Positions 53,134 to 63,498 are shown, numbered from the stretch's first letter. The stretch: DNA of 64,000 nucleotides from Actinomadura barringtoniae (GCF_017573505.1 NZ_JAGEOJ010000003.1:248001-312000), one strand, 5' to 3'. The notes: generated from the letters alone by a model not told the origin. A program made the numbers and translations.

Positions 53134-53206
53134 ATTTCTTGCTCCGCGAGGGCAAGCGTTCGTGGAGCCCCTCGGCGTTGTCTCAGGCAGCGCAGTGCGG
53201 CGGCAG

Positions 53207-53803
53207 CTAGGGCGCCCTGCGGATCAACCTTGAGGCGAATCCTGTACGACTGGCAGGGGCTTCCGGTTGGCCTTTCCCGTCGGTCTGGAGCGCGTCACCG
53301 ACCCCCATAGGGAAGTCGGCACCAGCCGTGCGACGCGCTGACGCATCGGACTCAGCTTCGCCAGGCGGCGATTGCGCGGCGGCTCGGGAGCTAACAGCCG
53401 AGGCGCCCCTAGAGCTCGCCGAGGGAACAGGCTTGACGGCCCCGATCAGGTCGTGCGCATCCCCCAATGCGGCGATCATCCCCTCCGCACCGGCGGCAGC
53501 ATCGGTAAGCGCTCCCTGAGCCGTCCACACCGTCGCGCTGGGATCGAGCCCGTGGACGTCGCTGAGCCGCCTGCCGTTGAGCTCGTCAACCAGGAAATCA
53601 TTGAGCTGATCGAAGGACCGAACCAGCTCGCGTGTTGTCTCGATCAGGCGGCCAACAACCGCCCGAGCAGTAGTCGGCTGGGTCACGCCGAGCGGGCTGG
53701 AAAGCGCATCGCTGAGCGCGGCTGCCTGATCGGACAGGCCCCTCGCAAGCTGCTCGGTGTTCTCGTCGCTGTAGTCCGTTGGGACGTTTCCGTCGTCTGC
53801 CAT
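53207..53803 (-). CDS. Mobilisation-region accessory protein A (coiled-coil, paralogue of 53819-54322)
   Basis: 198 aa, soluble and mostly helical: TEQLARGLSDQAAALSDALSS, VVGRLIETTRELVRSFDQLNDFLVDELNGRRLSDVHGLDPSATVWTAQGALTDAAAGAEGMIAALGDAHDLIGAV. The C-terminus is Ala/Ser-rich and disordered. The order DQL-n-DFL-n-RL-n-HDRGL/HGLDP-S-T-AQ-L-A-L is shared with the neighbour protein, so the two arose by duplication. Unknown family; its place upstream of MobC on the same strand suggests a role in transfer or maintenance. Confidence 0.65.
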   Translation of the reverse strand: MADDGNVPTDYSDENTEQLARGLSDQAAALSDALSSPLGVTQPTTARAVVGRLIETTRELVRSFDQLNDFLVDELNGRRLSDVHGLDPSATVWTAQGALTDAAAGAEGMIAALGDAHDLIGAVKPVPSASSRGASAVSSRAAAQSPPGEAESDASARRTAGADFPMGVGDALQTDGKGQPEAPASRTGFASRLIRRAP

Positions 53804-53818
53804 CGCGCCGCCCCCGGA

Positions 53819-54322
53819 TCACTGCGTTCGGGAAGGTCCACCAGACACCCGTGGCGAGACAGAACCCGGCGGCGCCGGCCCGGTGGGGTCGTGGAGAACG
53901 TCAGTAACCGGCTGAGGAAACTCGGCATCGACGGCACCAGCCGGTCGTACTGCGTGAATGGCATTGATCTCGCCCTGTGCCTCAGCGAGGGTTTGGGACA
54001 GTCGCTCGGCTTGCCAACCCGCCTCGGTCAGCAGGGACTGGGCACTGCGCACACTCGACTCAGGTGGCAGACCCCGATCATGGCCCAGCCGCCCGGCCTC
54101 CATTTGGCGTCCGAGGAAGTCCTCCAGCTGCTCGGTCAGCTGGTCAAGCCCGTGTGCGGCCCCGGCCAGTGCACCGAGAACGGTGTAGACCGTGCCTGGC
54201 AGCGTCAGACCGGGTGCGCCCATCGTCGCGTGGTTGAGATCCCGAACGCGGTCGCGGACTTCCTGGGCGAGCTGTCCGGTCTCGTCATCGCTGCGGGCGT
54301 GCCGTGCGTCGCTGCTCTCCAT
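53819..54322 (-). CDS. Mobilisation-region accessory protein B (paralogue of 53207-53803)
   Basis: 167 aa from ATG 54322; 15 bases separate it from the next gene, so the two are one unit. Helical: DDETGQLAQEVRDRVRDLNHATM, GALAGAAHGLDQLTEQLEDFLGRQMEAGRLGHDRGLPPESSVRSAQSLLTEAGWQAERLSQTLAEAQGEINAI. Same layout as protein A, with a disordered Pro/Gly-rich tail. Function unknown. Confidence 0.65.
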   Translation of the reverse strand: MESSDARHARSDDETGQLAQEVRDRVRDLNHATMGAPGLTLPGTVYTVLGALAGAAHGLDQLTEQLEDFLGRQMEAGRLGHDRGLPPESSVRSAQSLLTEAGWQAERLSQTLAEAQGEINAIHAVRPAGAVDAEFPQPVTDVLHDPTGPAPPGSVSPRVSGGPSRTQ

Positions 54323-54860
54323 GCCGACTCCCAGGGTGGGGCGAATGTGTGGTCATTCAGGTCTCCCTTCCAGTCGACTCATCGTTGCCCGGTCTACAAC
54401 TGGGCCACGATGACAATACTTGAAGCTGTTTGCGCTCTATTCTGCCACCTCACCACCAGCGTCGCCAGGTCCAGCGCCGCATCGGTCAAGCAGGCGCTAC
54501 GAACACACCGCTAGCCCTGGCAGAGCCCGACACCAAATCGAAGAAGACACGAGGAATCGGCACGAAGCAACACCGCGAACCACCTGTCGATCTAGGGCGG
54601 CAGTGGGCGGAACGGACTCTCAATCTGCGGGTTCGGGGTTCAAGTCCCTGACGGCGCACCCACCCTGACCTGGGTATTCTCAACTATTCGAGGATGCCCA
54701 GTTCGTCATTTCGCACCGCTTTCCGACACATGGGTGCTCCACGGGTGCTCGCCATTACAAGATCAGCACGGCCGACACCGCACGGGCGAGGAGCGTGACG
54801 TCCGATGCCAGAGCTGACGGATTGCCGGTCAGGCGGATCAGGTCTGTGCGGTGGTGAGGC
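54323..54860. other. Intergenic region with a tRNA remnant and attachment-like sequences
   Basis: 538 bases without a gene. 54614-54660 is a tRNA-Lys-like 3' half. At about 54728-54755 the words GGGTGCTC recur twice around CCAC, an arrangement often seen near actinomycete integrase starts or attachment sites, but no integrase follows. The right part holds nothing I recognise. Confidence 0.5.
54614..54660 (+). tRNA. tRNA-Lys-like 3' remnant, degenerate
   Basis: The sequence GGACTCTCAATCTGCGGG, a T arm CGGGG-TTCAAGT-CCCTG and the acceptor part ACGGCGC-ACC line up with the 3' half of actinobacterial tRNA-Lys(CTT), where I would expect GGACTCTTAATC. The anticodon position reads CTC here and the 5' half is absent, so it is not a functional tRNA. 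It looks like the scar of another element that integrated in a tRNA-Lys gene. Confidence 0.55.
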
Positions 54861-55697
54861 TCAACCTCTACGAGGGCTGGTGATGTCCGAACCGCCGCTC
54901 TCGCTCGGGAGCCAGAGGTCGTGCCCCAGACGCTTGAGACGCTCCCGCCTGGCCGTGTAATCGGGCAAGGTGCGCTCCACTCGCCGCCAGAAGCGCTCGC
55001 TGTGATCGGGCACCTGGAGATGGGCCAGCTCATGGACCAGCACATAATCAATCAGGTCCGGCGGTAGCTGCATGGTCGCCCAGTGGATGTTGAGATGACC
55101 CCGCAGCGAGCACGACCCCCAGCGGAACCCCAGCGGAAGCACCCTGACCTCGCCGCAGGCCGTGTCCATCCGTTCGGCCCACGGGCGGAGGCGGTCGGGG
55201 AGCCAATCGGTTCCGCGCCGGGTGTACCAGCCGATCAGCGCCCTGACCGGGTCGTCGAGGCAGTGCCGCCCTAGTTCCAGCCGACCACGCAGCAACCGGA
55301 CGTCAGCGGGCCCCTCGGGCACGATCAGCAAACGATGGCTACGCCCCAGATATGGGAAGCCCTCGCCGGAGACGTACTGGCGCTCGGGCCTTGCCTCGCC
55401 CAGCGCCTGGCGCTCGGCGAGCTTGCCGTACAGCCAGCGCCGCCGGCTCCTGACGAGCTTCACCAGCTCGGCCCGGCCGGTCCCCGGCGGCACGGTCGCG
55501 GTGACGGCAGCGTCGCGTTCCACGGTCAGCCGGACATGCCGCCGCCGCTCGCTGACCTGCACTCGTACGTCGAGATCGTCGATTCGGACGACCTCGACGG
55601 CTGCCGAACCGTCCACCAGCACAGCCTGCCATCCGGCACCGACACTCTCCGCGTCGCCTCGCTGGACCGCACGGTCAGGGATGGGGAATGTCCACAC
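54861..55697 (-). CDS. YgjP-type (M48-like, WLM/DUF45) metallopeptidase of the type I R-M locus
   Basis: 278 aa from GTG 55697, which overlaps the HsdR stop by 23 bases. The zinc motif reads VLVHELAHLQVPDHSERFWRRVERTLPDY, with HExxH and the DHS-x2-FW signature of the YgjP/DUF45 group; RWGSCSLRGHLNIHWATMQLP precedes it as usual. These small peptidases are often encoded with type I restriction systems, presumably to control subunit turnover, though this is not proven here. Overlap with hsdR shows they are co-translated. Confidence 0.9.
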   Translation of the reverse strand: MWTFPIPDRAVQRGDAESVGAGWQAVLVDGSAAVEVVRIDDLDVRVQVSERRRHVRLTVERDAAVTATVPPGTGRAELVKLVRSRRRWLYGKLAERQALGEARPERQYVSGEGFPYLGRSHRLLIVPEGPADVRLLRGRLELGRHCLDDPVRALIGWYTRRGTDWLPDRLRPWAERMDTACGEVRVLPLGFRWGSCSLRGHLNIHWATMQLPPDLIDYVLVHELAHLQVPDHSERFWRRVERTLPDYTARRERLKRLGHDLWLPSESGGSDITSPRRG

Positions 55698-58600
55698 GCC
55701 AGTGTCCGATCACTTCCACGAGCTGATCGGACAACGACTCGACCTTCCCGATGTGAACGTCCTTGGTGATGAGCCACTGAGCGACCTGCGAACGGAACAT
55801 CTGCTGATCGACCGGCTTCCGCCAGAAGTCACGGCGATGGGTCGCCTGCACGGCGAGCTGGAACACCCCGCCGACGACATCGCACAGCCATGTGTCGGTC
55901 GCGGGATCGACCACCCCGTCCTGCGCCGTCTCTTCGAGCAGCACGCCATAGAGCGCGCGTTCAACCGGCGTGAGCGGATCGTCCTCGTCCGGCTGGTCGG
56001 CCCGGAGCTCGGCCACCAGCTCCGCGAGGAGCAGGGCCTGCTGTTCCCAGTTCTCGGCGTACGCACGGAGGATCTCTTCAAGCCGCTCGCTGAGCTGCTT
56101 GTAGAGCCGCGGGTCCCGGCCCCGGTTGATCTCGATGTGATCCCGTACGGCGTGCTCCATCTCCGAGGCGCGGGTCCTGGCGTCGGGAAGCGCCGCCACC
56201 TTCTCCTCGAAGTCGTCGGCGGTCAGCGAGATCGGCGGCAGCTTCTGGTCGATGCCGAGCGACAGCAGGTGCTCGTCGATGAGCTCGCGGACCTTCGCGC
56301 CGTACGCGCTGGGGTCGAAGTCGCCCCCATCGACCCGGAACCTGCGCTTGGCGCGCATAGCGATCTCGGCGTAGAGCGTGGCGTCGGAGAGATACGGCCG
56401 GACGATCGGCTCGGGAAGAATCACGTCGATCGTCGTGAGGAACCGCTTCAGCTCGGCCTCGAACCGGTCGAACCGGGCGCCATCCTCCAGCAGCAGCACA
56501 CAGGGCTCGAGGGTGTGCCCGGACGGGGTGACCCCATGCTCGGTGAACACCGCCCGCAGCCGGCGGCGCATCGGGTCCAGCTTGGCGACCTCCTCACGCA
56601 GGTCGTTCAGGACTCCGTGGACGTCTTCGGCGGCGTAGGCCTTGAGCGCGTCGGCAAGGTGGTTGGCGACGCCGTAGTAGTCGACGACATAGCCGCACTT
56701 CTTGTCCTTGGCCGTACGGTTGACGCGGGCGACGGCCTGCAGCAGCTCGGCCTGCTTCAGCGAACGGTCGACGTACAGCACCTGCTCGATCGGCGCGTCG
56801 AAGCCGGTCAGCAGCATCGACTTGACGATGAGGAACCCGACCGGCTGGTCGTCGGTGGCGACCTCATCGGGGAAAGGCTTCTTGAAGTCCTCGATCCGGC
56901 GATCCTGGCCTCGCTGCTCCGTCCATTCGGTGAAGAGGTCTTCATCCTCGTCGGTGCCCGGCGAGATGACGGGCACGAAGTCCATGGCCCGGAGCAGGCC
57001 GAGATTGCGATGGGCCTGGACCTGCACGGCCTGACGCGTAGTCAGCTCGTCCAGGGGGGTGTCGAGGAGGCGCTGTGGAATGGACTCGGCCTGGCGCACC
57101 AATTCCTTGCGCGCCTTGATCAACGCGTTGCGGTAGCGCACGGTCGCCTTCCTGCTGTGCGCGACCAGCTGGGCCTTGAACCCGCCAGGTAGGACGGTGG
57201 TGACGTAATGGCGGAGCATGTGCCGCGCCTTGGCATTGATCAGCTCGTCGGCATCGAGCACATCACCCTTGGTCGCGAAGCGACGTTGCAGGGCCTCGCG
57301 CTCCTCCTCGGACTGCTCGACGAACATGTCCTCGAAGACCTCGTCGAGGTCACGTCCATCGCGCACCGCGCCCTTGACCGTGTTGCCCTCGTAGAAGATC
57401 CGTACGACCGCGCCGTCGGCCTCCGCGTCGGCCAGCAGGTACCTGTCGATGACCGGACCGAAGATCTGGGTCGTCTTCTTGCGCTGGCCCATGATGATCG
57501 GGGTGCCGGTGAAACCGATCCGGGCACAGTTGGGCAAGGCCTCGAGCAGGTTCATGTGCAGGCGGGAGCCGTGCGACCGGTGCGCCTCGTCGATCAGCAC
57601 CACTACCGACTCGTCGGCGTTGAGCTCGCCGAGCGAGGGCGCCGCCTCGGTCAAGTCGCCGACCATGACCCGGGCCCCAGAGTCCTGCTGCTTCTGGATC
57701 ATGACGGCCACGATCCCAGGGGCGTGGAGCGCCAGCAGCTGCTTGGCTTTCCTGACGTTCTTGGCCACATCGACCTGCTCACCGGTCAGCTCCAGCGTCT
57801 CGGCGAGCTGCCTTTGCAGCTGGTTCCGGTCGGTGACGAGGACGACCTTGGTCCCGGCCAGCTCCGGGATGGAACGCATGCGCCGGACGAGGAACGTCAT
57901 GGTGAGGCTCTTGCCGGACCCCTGGGTGTGCCAGATGATCCCGCCGCGCCGGTCCCGCTCGCCGTCCTCCGGCTTGCTCTCCCCGTCCAACAGGCGCTCG
58001 AGGGTCTTCTCCACCGCACGGTACTGCTGGTAGCGCGGCGCGGCCTTGATCCGCAGCCCGTCGTCCAGCGTCATGAAGGTGACGTAGTCGTGCACGATCC
58101 GCAACAGCCGCTCGGGCTGCAGCACCACCCCGGCGAGCCGGTTCTGCTCAGTGACCGACCGTTCATCGCAGCCGAGCGTCTCGGCGAGGGTCGCGTCCGT
58201 CAAGGGATACGGGTCGCGCCAGGACATGTAGTGCTCGGCCTCGCCAGTGAACGTGCCGAGCTTCGCTGTTTCCCCGCACGTCGCGACAGTTAGCTGAACG
58301 GTGTGGAAGAGCTTGCTGTTGCCCGCCCGCACTCGCTTGCGCTTCTGCTCTGAATAACCACGAAGCTGGTCCACGGCCTTAGTGATGGCGTCGCCCCGGC
58401 TGGGCTTCTTGCACTCCACGACGACCAGCGGGATGCCGTTGACCAGCAGCACCTCGTCGGGGGTGATGTACTTCTCCCCCCGCGTACCCGGGACGTCCAC
58501 CCGGAACTGCGACACGACGACGAAGTCGTTGCGCTGCCAGTGCGCCCAGTCGATGAAGTGGACCCGCTGGTCCCGGCCCCCGTCCCAGCCCGACAGCCCC

Positions 58601-58929
58601 GCCACGGTGACGCCGGTGACGAGCAGGTCGGACGCCTTCTCGTTGGCCTCCAGCAGGCCGGCCGCCCCGATCCGGGTCAGCTCCGCCACCGCCTGGGAGA
58701 TCCGCTGATCGTCCAGCCACGGCTTGCCGTCCGGCCCAAGGTTGACCGCCCGCACCGCCGCCCGCAGCCGCGAGAGAAGCAGCACCTCACTGAACGACTC
58801 GCGCCCAGAGGCGGCCGGATCCTCCGGCTTGAAGCCTCCCTCAGGCTCACCTGCCAGGTGCTCCCAGCCCATGCCCTCCAGCTGGCGCAGCAGCGGCGCC
58901 TCAACCTGTACGTATTCGGGCCCCGACAC
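55675..58929 (-). CDS. hsdR: Type I restriction enzyme R subunit (HsdR)
   Basis: 1084 aa from GTG 58929. N-terminal nuclease: TPDEVLLVNGIPLVVVECKKPSR keeps the D...E-x-K of PD-(D/E)XK enzymes. Motor: GGIIWHTQGSGKSLTMTFL (Walker A) near 330, VVLIDEAHRSHGSRLHMNL (DEAH), IGFTGTPI (motif III), and VKSMLLTGFDAPIEQVLYVDRSLKQAELLQAVARVNR (motifs V and VI). The C-terminal helical part binds the MS complex. HsdR pumps DNA and cuts unmodified DNA away from the target. It is 747 bases from hsdS because a small plus-strand gene lies between. Confidence 0.95.
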   Translation of the reverse strand: MSGPEYVQVEAPLLRQLEGMGWEHLAGEPEGGFKPEDPAASGRESFSEVLLLSRLRAAVRAVNLGPDGKPWLDDQRISQAVAELTRIGAAGLLEANEKASDLLVTGVTVAGLSGWDGGRDQRVHFIDWAHWQRNDFVVVSQFRVDVPGTRGEKYITPDEVLLVNGIPLVVVECKKPSRGDAITKAVDQLRGYSEQKRKRVRAGNSKLFHTVQLTVATCGETAKLGTFTGEAEHYMSWRDPYPLTDATLAETLGCDERSVTEQNRLAGVVLQPERLLRIVHDYVTFMTLDDGLRIKAAPRYQQYRAVEKTLERLLDGESKPEDGERDRRGGIIWHTQGSGKSLTMTFLVRRMRSIPELAGTKVVLVTDRNQLQRQLAETLELTGEQVDVAKNVRKAKQLLALHAPGIVAVMIQKQQDSGARVMVGDLTEAAPSLGELNADESVVVLIDEAHRSHGSRLHMNLLEALPNCARIGFTGTPIIMGQRKKTTQIFGPVIDRYLLADAEADGAVVRIFYEGNTVKGAVRDGRDLDEVFEDMFVEQSEEEREALQRRFATKGDVLDADELINAKARHMLRHYVTTVLPGGFKAQLVAHSRKATVRYRNALIKARKELVRQAESIPQRLLDTPLDELTTRQAVQVQAHRNLGLLRAMDFVPVISPGTDEDEDLFTEWTEQRGQDRRIEDFKKPFPDEVATDDQPVGFLIVKSMLLTGFDAPIEQVLYVDRSLKQAELLQAVARVNRTAKDKKCGYVVDYYGVANHLADALKAYAAEDVHGVLNDLREEVAKLDPMRRRLRAVFTEHGVTPSGHTLEPCVLLLEDGARFDRFEAELKRFLTTIDVILPEPIVRPYLSDATLYAEIAMRAKRRFRVDGGDFDPSAYGAKVRELIDEHLLSLGIDQKLPPISLTADDFEEKVAALPDARTRASEMEHAVRDHIEINRGRDPRLYKQLSERLEEILRAYAENWEQQALLLAELVAELRADQPDEDDPLTPVERALYGVLLEETAQDGVVDPATDTWLCDVVGGVFQLAVQATHRRDFWRKPVDQQMFRSQVAQWLITKDVHIGKVESLSDQLVEVIGHWRVDIPHP

Positions 58930-59258
58930 GACCGATCCTCACATGACGTCCACACGAGATCACAGCAGTCTCATCATTCCCTGCCGGGATCGTCGCACGC
59001 CACGTCAATTAGCAACCGGCCGGACATCTCGCCACTACAGGCCAAGCTCCCCGCGCTTCACCCACGCCAGCAACCCAGCGAACGCCTCACGCCGAAGTCC
59101 CAGACGCCCACCATCGGGATCCCTGGAGTCCCGGGAGTCGTTCTTTGATAGCGCAACCGCCCCGATCTGCGCGAATCGCATGGTTTCCAACCCACTTCAC
59201 GCTAACCCGCGACCACCGAAAGTGAGGGTGAGTTCACAAAATCCCAGGGCGGCCCGAC
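58930..59258. other. Intergenic region between hsdR and the small ATPase gene
   Basis: 329 bases; it should hold the hsdR promoter, but I see no clear boxes, repeats or genes. Confidence 0.4.
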
Positions 59259-59674
59259 ATGAACGACCACGACCTGACCCCGCCGGCCCCCGGTTCCCCC
59301 GAGGTCCGCCTATCCCTGCTCGCCGAGCCGTCCTCAGCGGTCCTGGCTCGCGAACTGGTCGCTACACCCTCACCGCCTGGGGCTTCGACCGCGAACACAT
59401 CGACGACTCCATGCTTGTGATGAGCGAGATAGTCACCAACGCAGTGACAGCGGCCCGAGGCCAGCAGATACGCCTCCGCTGCGCCATCTACCATCAGGCC
59501 CCGCTCCTAGAGTGCTGGGACCCATCCCCCGCACGCCCAGTCCAGCGTGACGCCCCCGAAACCGCCGAATCCGGCCGAGGCCTCACCATCATCACGGCCT
59601 ACGCCAAGGACTCCGGCACCCGCCCGGCCGCCACAGGCGAGGGGAAGGTCATCTGGGCCCTCATGCCCACCTGA
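59259..59674 (+). pseudogene. Anti-sigma-factor-like HATPase gene with a one-base frameshift
   Basis: From ATG 59259 the frame reads MNDHDLTPPAPGSPEVRLSL then LAEPSSAVLARELV; one base is then missing (near 59363) and the protein continues in the next frame as RYTLTAWGFDREHIDDSMLVMSEIVTNAVTAARGQQIRLRC, CWDPSPARP and SGRGLTIITAYAKDSGTRPA to TGA 59672-59674. The N box (SEIVTNAV) and the G box (GRGLTII) are those of RsbW/SpoIIAB-like actinobacterial ATP-binding proteins. It lies convergent to hsdS, inside the R-M locus. As written it is broken. Confidence 0.8.
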
Positions 59675-59676
59675 CC

Positions 59677-60945
59677 TCAGACCCGCACCCGCCCACTCAG
59701 CAAGTCCTCCATCAGTCCCTGCTTGAGAGCCCGGAGGTTCCGCAGTTCCGCTTGCTGCTTCTCAAAAGACTCGCGATAGGCCACATCGAGCCCGCAGACA
59801 CGCCCAAGATTGACTAGATCCGAGAAAGGAACGACAAGATTTCGAATTGAAGACTGGCCAATATTCTTCATACTTGCACTTGTTCCAGTGGCTGCAATCT
59901 GAATCTGAGTGCGCAACTCATGCATTTCAAGAACGAGATTTACAAATGCTACTGAAGCCTTCTTTTTGTCCACAATCAACCGAAGGGTCTTGTCGCACAG
60001 CATCAGGTTCGATGGGGTGTCTTCAATGACGCAACTAAGCCCGACCAGATCGGCAGTATTCGCGCGGGTCATAATTAGGTCGCCAACACGAACACACAGT
60101 GCTTCATGATGCATTTTTCCATCAGGGGCTACTTTATTTTCCGCCGACCGAAATCCATCGCGACCCACAGCGCTAACTTTTAGCACACCCCACTCACCAT
60201 GCCCAGCGGGGCGGTCTTCCAGGTCCGGACTGTGGCCCGCTTCTATGCGAGAGAGCAGCGTACCTAGCCGGACCGCAGACCATTCCCCCCTCGATATCCC
60301 CTCAATCTCTCGGAATCGCGACGTCTCAACGGAGGCGATGAGTTCCAGCCCATCGCCCATCGCATACCGGAGTGCCGCGATCCTTAGAGATCTCTGCTTG
60401 ACAAGGTCGAGGCCTATCGCCGAAATCTGCGAGTCGATCGCATCGAGGATCTCCGCGATCCGCCGCTGCTCCGCGAGCGGCGGCAGAGGCAACTGATGCC
60501 TTCCGTACTCAAGGGCGTTAATATTTGGCTGAGCACCCTGCCTAAAAGTGTTGTTGACCCAGCGCCAGTAGCCCTCAGATTGAGTCCAATATTTCACATA
60601 TTGCGGCAATGCAACAGATTCGTCGATGGCAAAACGAATGACATATCCGGCATGGGCACATGGTCCGTCTACGTTGTCATACAAGTAGGTCTTCCCTACG
60701 GTGGCGCCCGAGCGGGCAAAGCAGAGATCTCCCTCATTGAGCATATGCGGCTTGGCCTCACCCCAGTGAATGGACGCCAGCGTGCCAGCGTTGAGCCCAC
60801 CTTGAGGACCAATATCAGTAATTCGCACATAGCGAGGGAGGGCTGGATCATAGGCAATTGCCGCTGCACCACTCCCATATTGCCCGGGCCCCAGAGAGAT
60901 CTCGTCCACGGTCGCGAGCTTCCATCCAGTTGGGAGGTCACGCAT
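59677..60945 (-). CDS. hsdS: Type I restriction enzyme specificity subunit (HsdS)
   Basis: 422 aa; ATG 60945 overlaps the hsdM stop by 8 bases. Two target recognition domains are visible: the first starts with [15 protein letters not shown] and ends with [23 protein letters not shown], the second starts with [21 protein letters not shown] and ends with [22 protein letters not shown]. The two conserved helical repeats that bind HsdM follow each TRD. GC content is clearly lower than in hsdM and hsdR, as is common for recently exchanged specificity genes. The target sequence cannot be predicted. Confidence 0.95.
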   Translation of the reverse strand: MRDLPTGWKLATVDEISLGPGQYGSGAAAIAYDPALPRYVRITDIGPQGGLNAGTLASIHWGEAKPHMLNEGDLCFARSGATVGKTYLYDNVDGPCAHAGYVIRFAIDESVALPQYVKYWTQSEGYWRWVNNTFRQGAQPNINALEYGRHQLPLPPLAEQRRIAEILDAIDSQISAIGLDLVKQRSLRIAALRYAMGDGLELIASVETSRFREIEGISRGEWSAVRLGTLLSRIEAGHSPDLEDRPAGHGEWGVLKVSAVGRDGFRSAENKVAPDGKMHHEALCVRVGDLIMTRANTADLVGLSCVIEDTPSNLMLCDKTLRLIVDKKKASVAFVNLVLEMHELRTQIQIAATGTSASMKNIGQSSIRNLVVPFSDLVNLGRVCGLDVAYRESFEKQQAELRNLRALKQGLMEDLLSGRVRV

Positions 60946-63424
60946 AGCCGAGCTCCTGGAGCATCTCGTTCACCCGGTTGGCGGCGGCAGCGCGTTGGGC
61001 TTCGAGTTCCGGCAACGTGACCGCGTACTTGGTGGCCCAAGTGGTGTATCGGTCGATCAGGGCGCGGCGGCCGGTGGACAAGCGGGTGTCGAGGCGGCGT
61101 TGGAGGTCTGCCTTGAGGATGCGCATGACCAGGTCGGGTTCGGTCTCAGCCTCGTGGATCTGACGGACGCCAACGGCGAGCCTGTCGACGAAGGTCTTCT
61201 CCAGCTTGCGGACGTTGGCCTTGGCGGCGGTGAGCTGGGCGCGGAGCCGCTTCAGTTCGAGCGGATCGATCTCCTCGGCGTCTTCTGCATCCTCATCGGG
61301 GGTGGCGGTGGCAGCCTTGACCTTGGCATCGAGTTCGACGCGAAGGTTCTCGGCCTCCTCTAGCTCGTTCAGGTAATCCGCGAGGACGTACGGGACCAGC
61401 GGGTGCTCCCGGGACTTGCGCTTGTCGGCGGCGCGGCGTTGGGCATTGAGGGCGGCGGCGGGGCCGTCGTCGTCAAAAGCGTTCTCGATGCTGGTCAGCC
61501 AGCCTTGAACGACGCCGCTGAACTGGTGGTAAGCCAGCGAACGGATGTCGTACTGGACGCCGCCCCACCAGGAGGCGATGGCACCGGCGAGCTGGAAGCG
61601 GTCTAGGACACCGAGAGGCTCGAGTTCGGCAACGAAGGAGTTGAGGAGCTCGGCGCGGGTGTCCATCACCCCGCGGGTCTCGGGTAGCTCGCGAAGGCGC
61701 TTGCCGTGACTGTCCCACCACTCGTCGAACGTCTCGCGAAGGCGGTCCTCGGCAGGAACGGCAAGGGCGGGGATGCGGTCGGCGGCCGACTGCCAGCCCT
61801 CGGCGGGGAAGTTGTAGTAGTCGGCGTCCCGCTCATCGAACAGCGCGTGCACGTCCACGCCGTATGCCCGGAACGCCGCCTCGTGAGCGGCGACCTCGGA
61901 CTTGGGGACGCCGCCGTGAAGGTGCGCCCGTACGTCCTGGGGCTCGGGCGGCGGAGTGTTGTCGACGTAGCGGCGAATGTTGAGGTTGAAGTCGTTGTTG
62001 GCGAGCTCGTCCAGCGAGACGACCCGGGCGAAGCCTGGGATGTCCAGGGATGGATCAGCCAGGAACGATCGGTACGCGGCGACGATCTTCTCGGCGTGTT
62101 CGGGGTGCAGGTAGTTCTGGGCCCGGCCGGAGGTGAACTCGCGGTCGGCGTTGATAAACAGCACCTTGGCCTGGTGCGAGGCGGGGCGTGCTGCCGTGCC
62201 GCGCAAGATCAGAATGCAGGCCGGGATGCCGGTGCCGTAGAACAGGTTCGGGGCGAGGCCGATGACCGCCTCAAGGCGATCGGCCTTGATGACCTCTTCG
62301 CGGATCGTGCGTTCCGCACCGCCGCGGAAGAGCACGCCGTGCGGCATGACCGTGGCGCCGATGCCATCTGGGCGCAACACGGCCAGTACATGCTGGGCGA
62401 ACATCCAGTCGGCCTTCTTGCCGGTTTCCGGCGCCCAGCCGTACTCGAATCTGTCCTGATGCTGCATCCCGCCCTTCTCGTAGTTCTGTGAGAAGGGCGG
62501 ATTGGTGAGCACCCGGTCGAAGGTCATCAGCCGACCGGCGTCCTCGTGCTTCGGATTGGCGAGGGTGTCCTCGTTCTCCAAGTCGGCGTTGACGATGCCG
62601 TGAAGGATCATGTTCATCTTGGAGATCGCCCAGGTGCCGCCGTTGGCCTCCTGGCCGAACAGGGACAGGTCGCTGGCGTCCTCACCGTTCTCCGCGACGT
62701 ACTCCTTAGCCATGATCAGCATGCCGCCGGAGCCGGAACAGGGGTCGTACACCCGCATGTGCTCGTGCGGGTCGACCAGCCGCGCCATCATCCGCACGAC
62801 ACCACGCGGCGTGTAGAACTCGCCGCCCTTCTTGCCGGCCGAGTCGGCGAACTCGCCGATGAGGTACTCGTACGCCGCGCCCAGCAGGTCGGGGAACTCG
62901 AAGTCGTCGTTGCGCAGCCGGTGGTAGGTGAAGTGCTTGATCAGGTTCTGCAGGCTCTTGTCCGACAGTGCGGTTCTGCCGACCTTGCGGTTGAAGTCGA
63001 TATGGCCGACCACGCCTTGCAAGGCCGTGTCGTTCGCCTCTTCGACTGCCCCCAGCGCCTTGTTGAGCAGATCCGCGACGCCCTTTCCACCCGACTCGTG
63101 CACCAGATACTTCCAGCGGGCCTTCACCGGGACGAAGAAGTCGCCGCCGCTGTAGAAGACCGGGTTCTCGGCGAGCTCCTCGGCCTGCGCCTTGGTACGG
63201 CCCGCAGCCATCTGCTCGGCGACCACCCGTTCCCGGATGGCGTCGAACTGGTCAGAACACCGCTTCAGGAACAGCATCCCGAAGATGTATTCCTTGAACT
63301 CGGAGGCGTCCATCTTGCCGCGCAAGATGTCGGCCGCTCCGAAGAGATGCGCTTCCAGCTGCGGCAACGTCAGCTTCGCCACGGGACGGCGCCCCCAGTC
63401 GTCGTTCGGATGCGATTTCCGCAT
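60938..63424 (-). CDS. hsdM: Type I restriction enzyme methyltransferase subunit (HsdM)
   Basis: 828 aa from ATG 63424; GTG 63382 ([21 protein letters not shown]) is an equally fair start. N-terminal helical domain: [25 protein letters not shown]. The N6-adenine methyltransferase core has motif [16 protein letters not shown] near 255 and motif [17 protein letters not shown] near 320. The C-terminal 350 residues are longer than in the short HsdM proteins and end with coiled coil ([49 protein letters not shown]). HsdM with HsdS methylates the target and, with HsdR, restricts. Confidence 0.95.
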   Translation of the reverse strand: MRKSHPNDDWGRRPVAKLTLPQLEAHLFGAADILRGKMDASEFKEYIFGMLFLKRCSDQFDAIRERVVAEQMAAGRTKAQAEELAENPVFYSGGDFFVPVKARWKYLVHESGGKGVADLLNKALGAVEEANDTALQGVVGHIDFNRKVGRTALSDKSLQNLIKHFTYHRLRNDDFEFPDLLGAAYEYLIGEFADSAGKKGGEFYTPRGVVRMMARLVDPHEHMRVYDPCSGSGGMLIMAKEYVAENGEDASDLSLFGQEANGGTWAISKMNMILHGIVNADLENEDTLANPKHEDAGRLMTFDRVLTNPPFSQNYEKGGMQHQDRFEYGWAPETGKKADWMFAQHVLAVLRPDGIGATVMPHGVLFRGGAERTIREEVIKADRLEAVIGLAPNLFYGTGIPACILILRGTAARPASHQAKVLFINADREFTSGRAQNYLHPEHAEKIVAAYRSFLADPSLDIPGFARVVSLDELANNDFNLNIRRYVDNTPPPEPQDVRAHLHGGVPKSEVAAHEAAFRAYGVDVHALFDERDADYYNFPAEGWQSAADRIPALAVPAEDRLRETFDEWWDSHGKRLRELPETRGVMDTRAELLNSFVAELEPLGVLDRFQLAGAIASWWGGVQYDIRSLAYHQFSGVVQGWLTSIENAFDDDGPAAALNAQRRAADKRKSREHPLVPYVLADYLNELEEAENLRVELDAKVKAATATPDEDAEDAEEIDPLELKRLRAQLTAAKANVRKLEKTFVDRLAVGVRQIHEAETEPDLVMRILKADLQRRLDTRLSTGRRALIDRYTTWATKYAVTLPELEAQRAAAANRVNEMLQELGYA

Positions 63425-63498
63425 CACGTTATCGGGTCCGCCGCCGGTGAGCGGAGTCCTACCATGAGAACCCTGTCCGGTCACCGGGAGGAGCGCTC

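Noticed and set aside
54486..54683. Minus-strand frame reading RRQGLEPRTRRLRV
   Set aside because: This is the well-known antisense translation of a tRNA 3' half; it supports the tRNA remnant instead.
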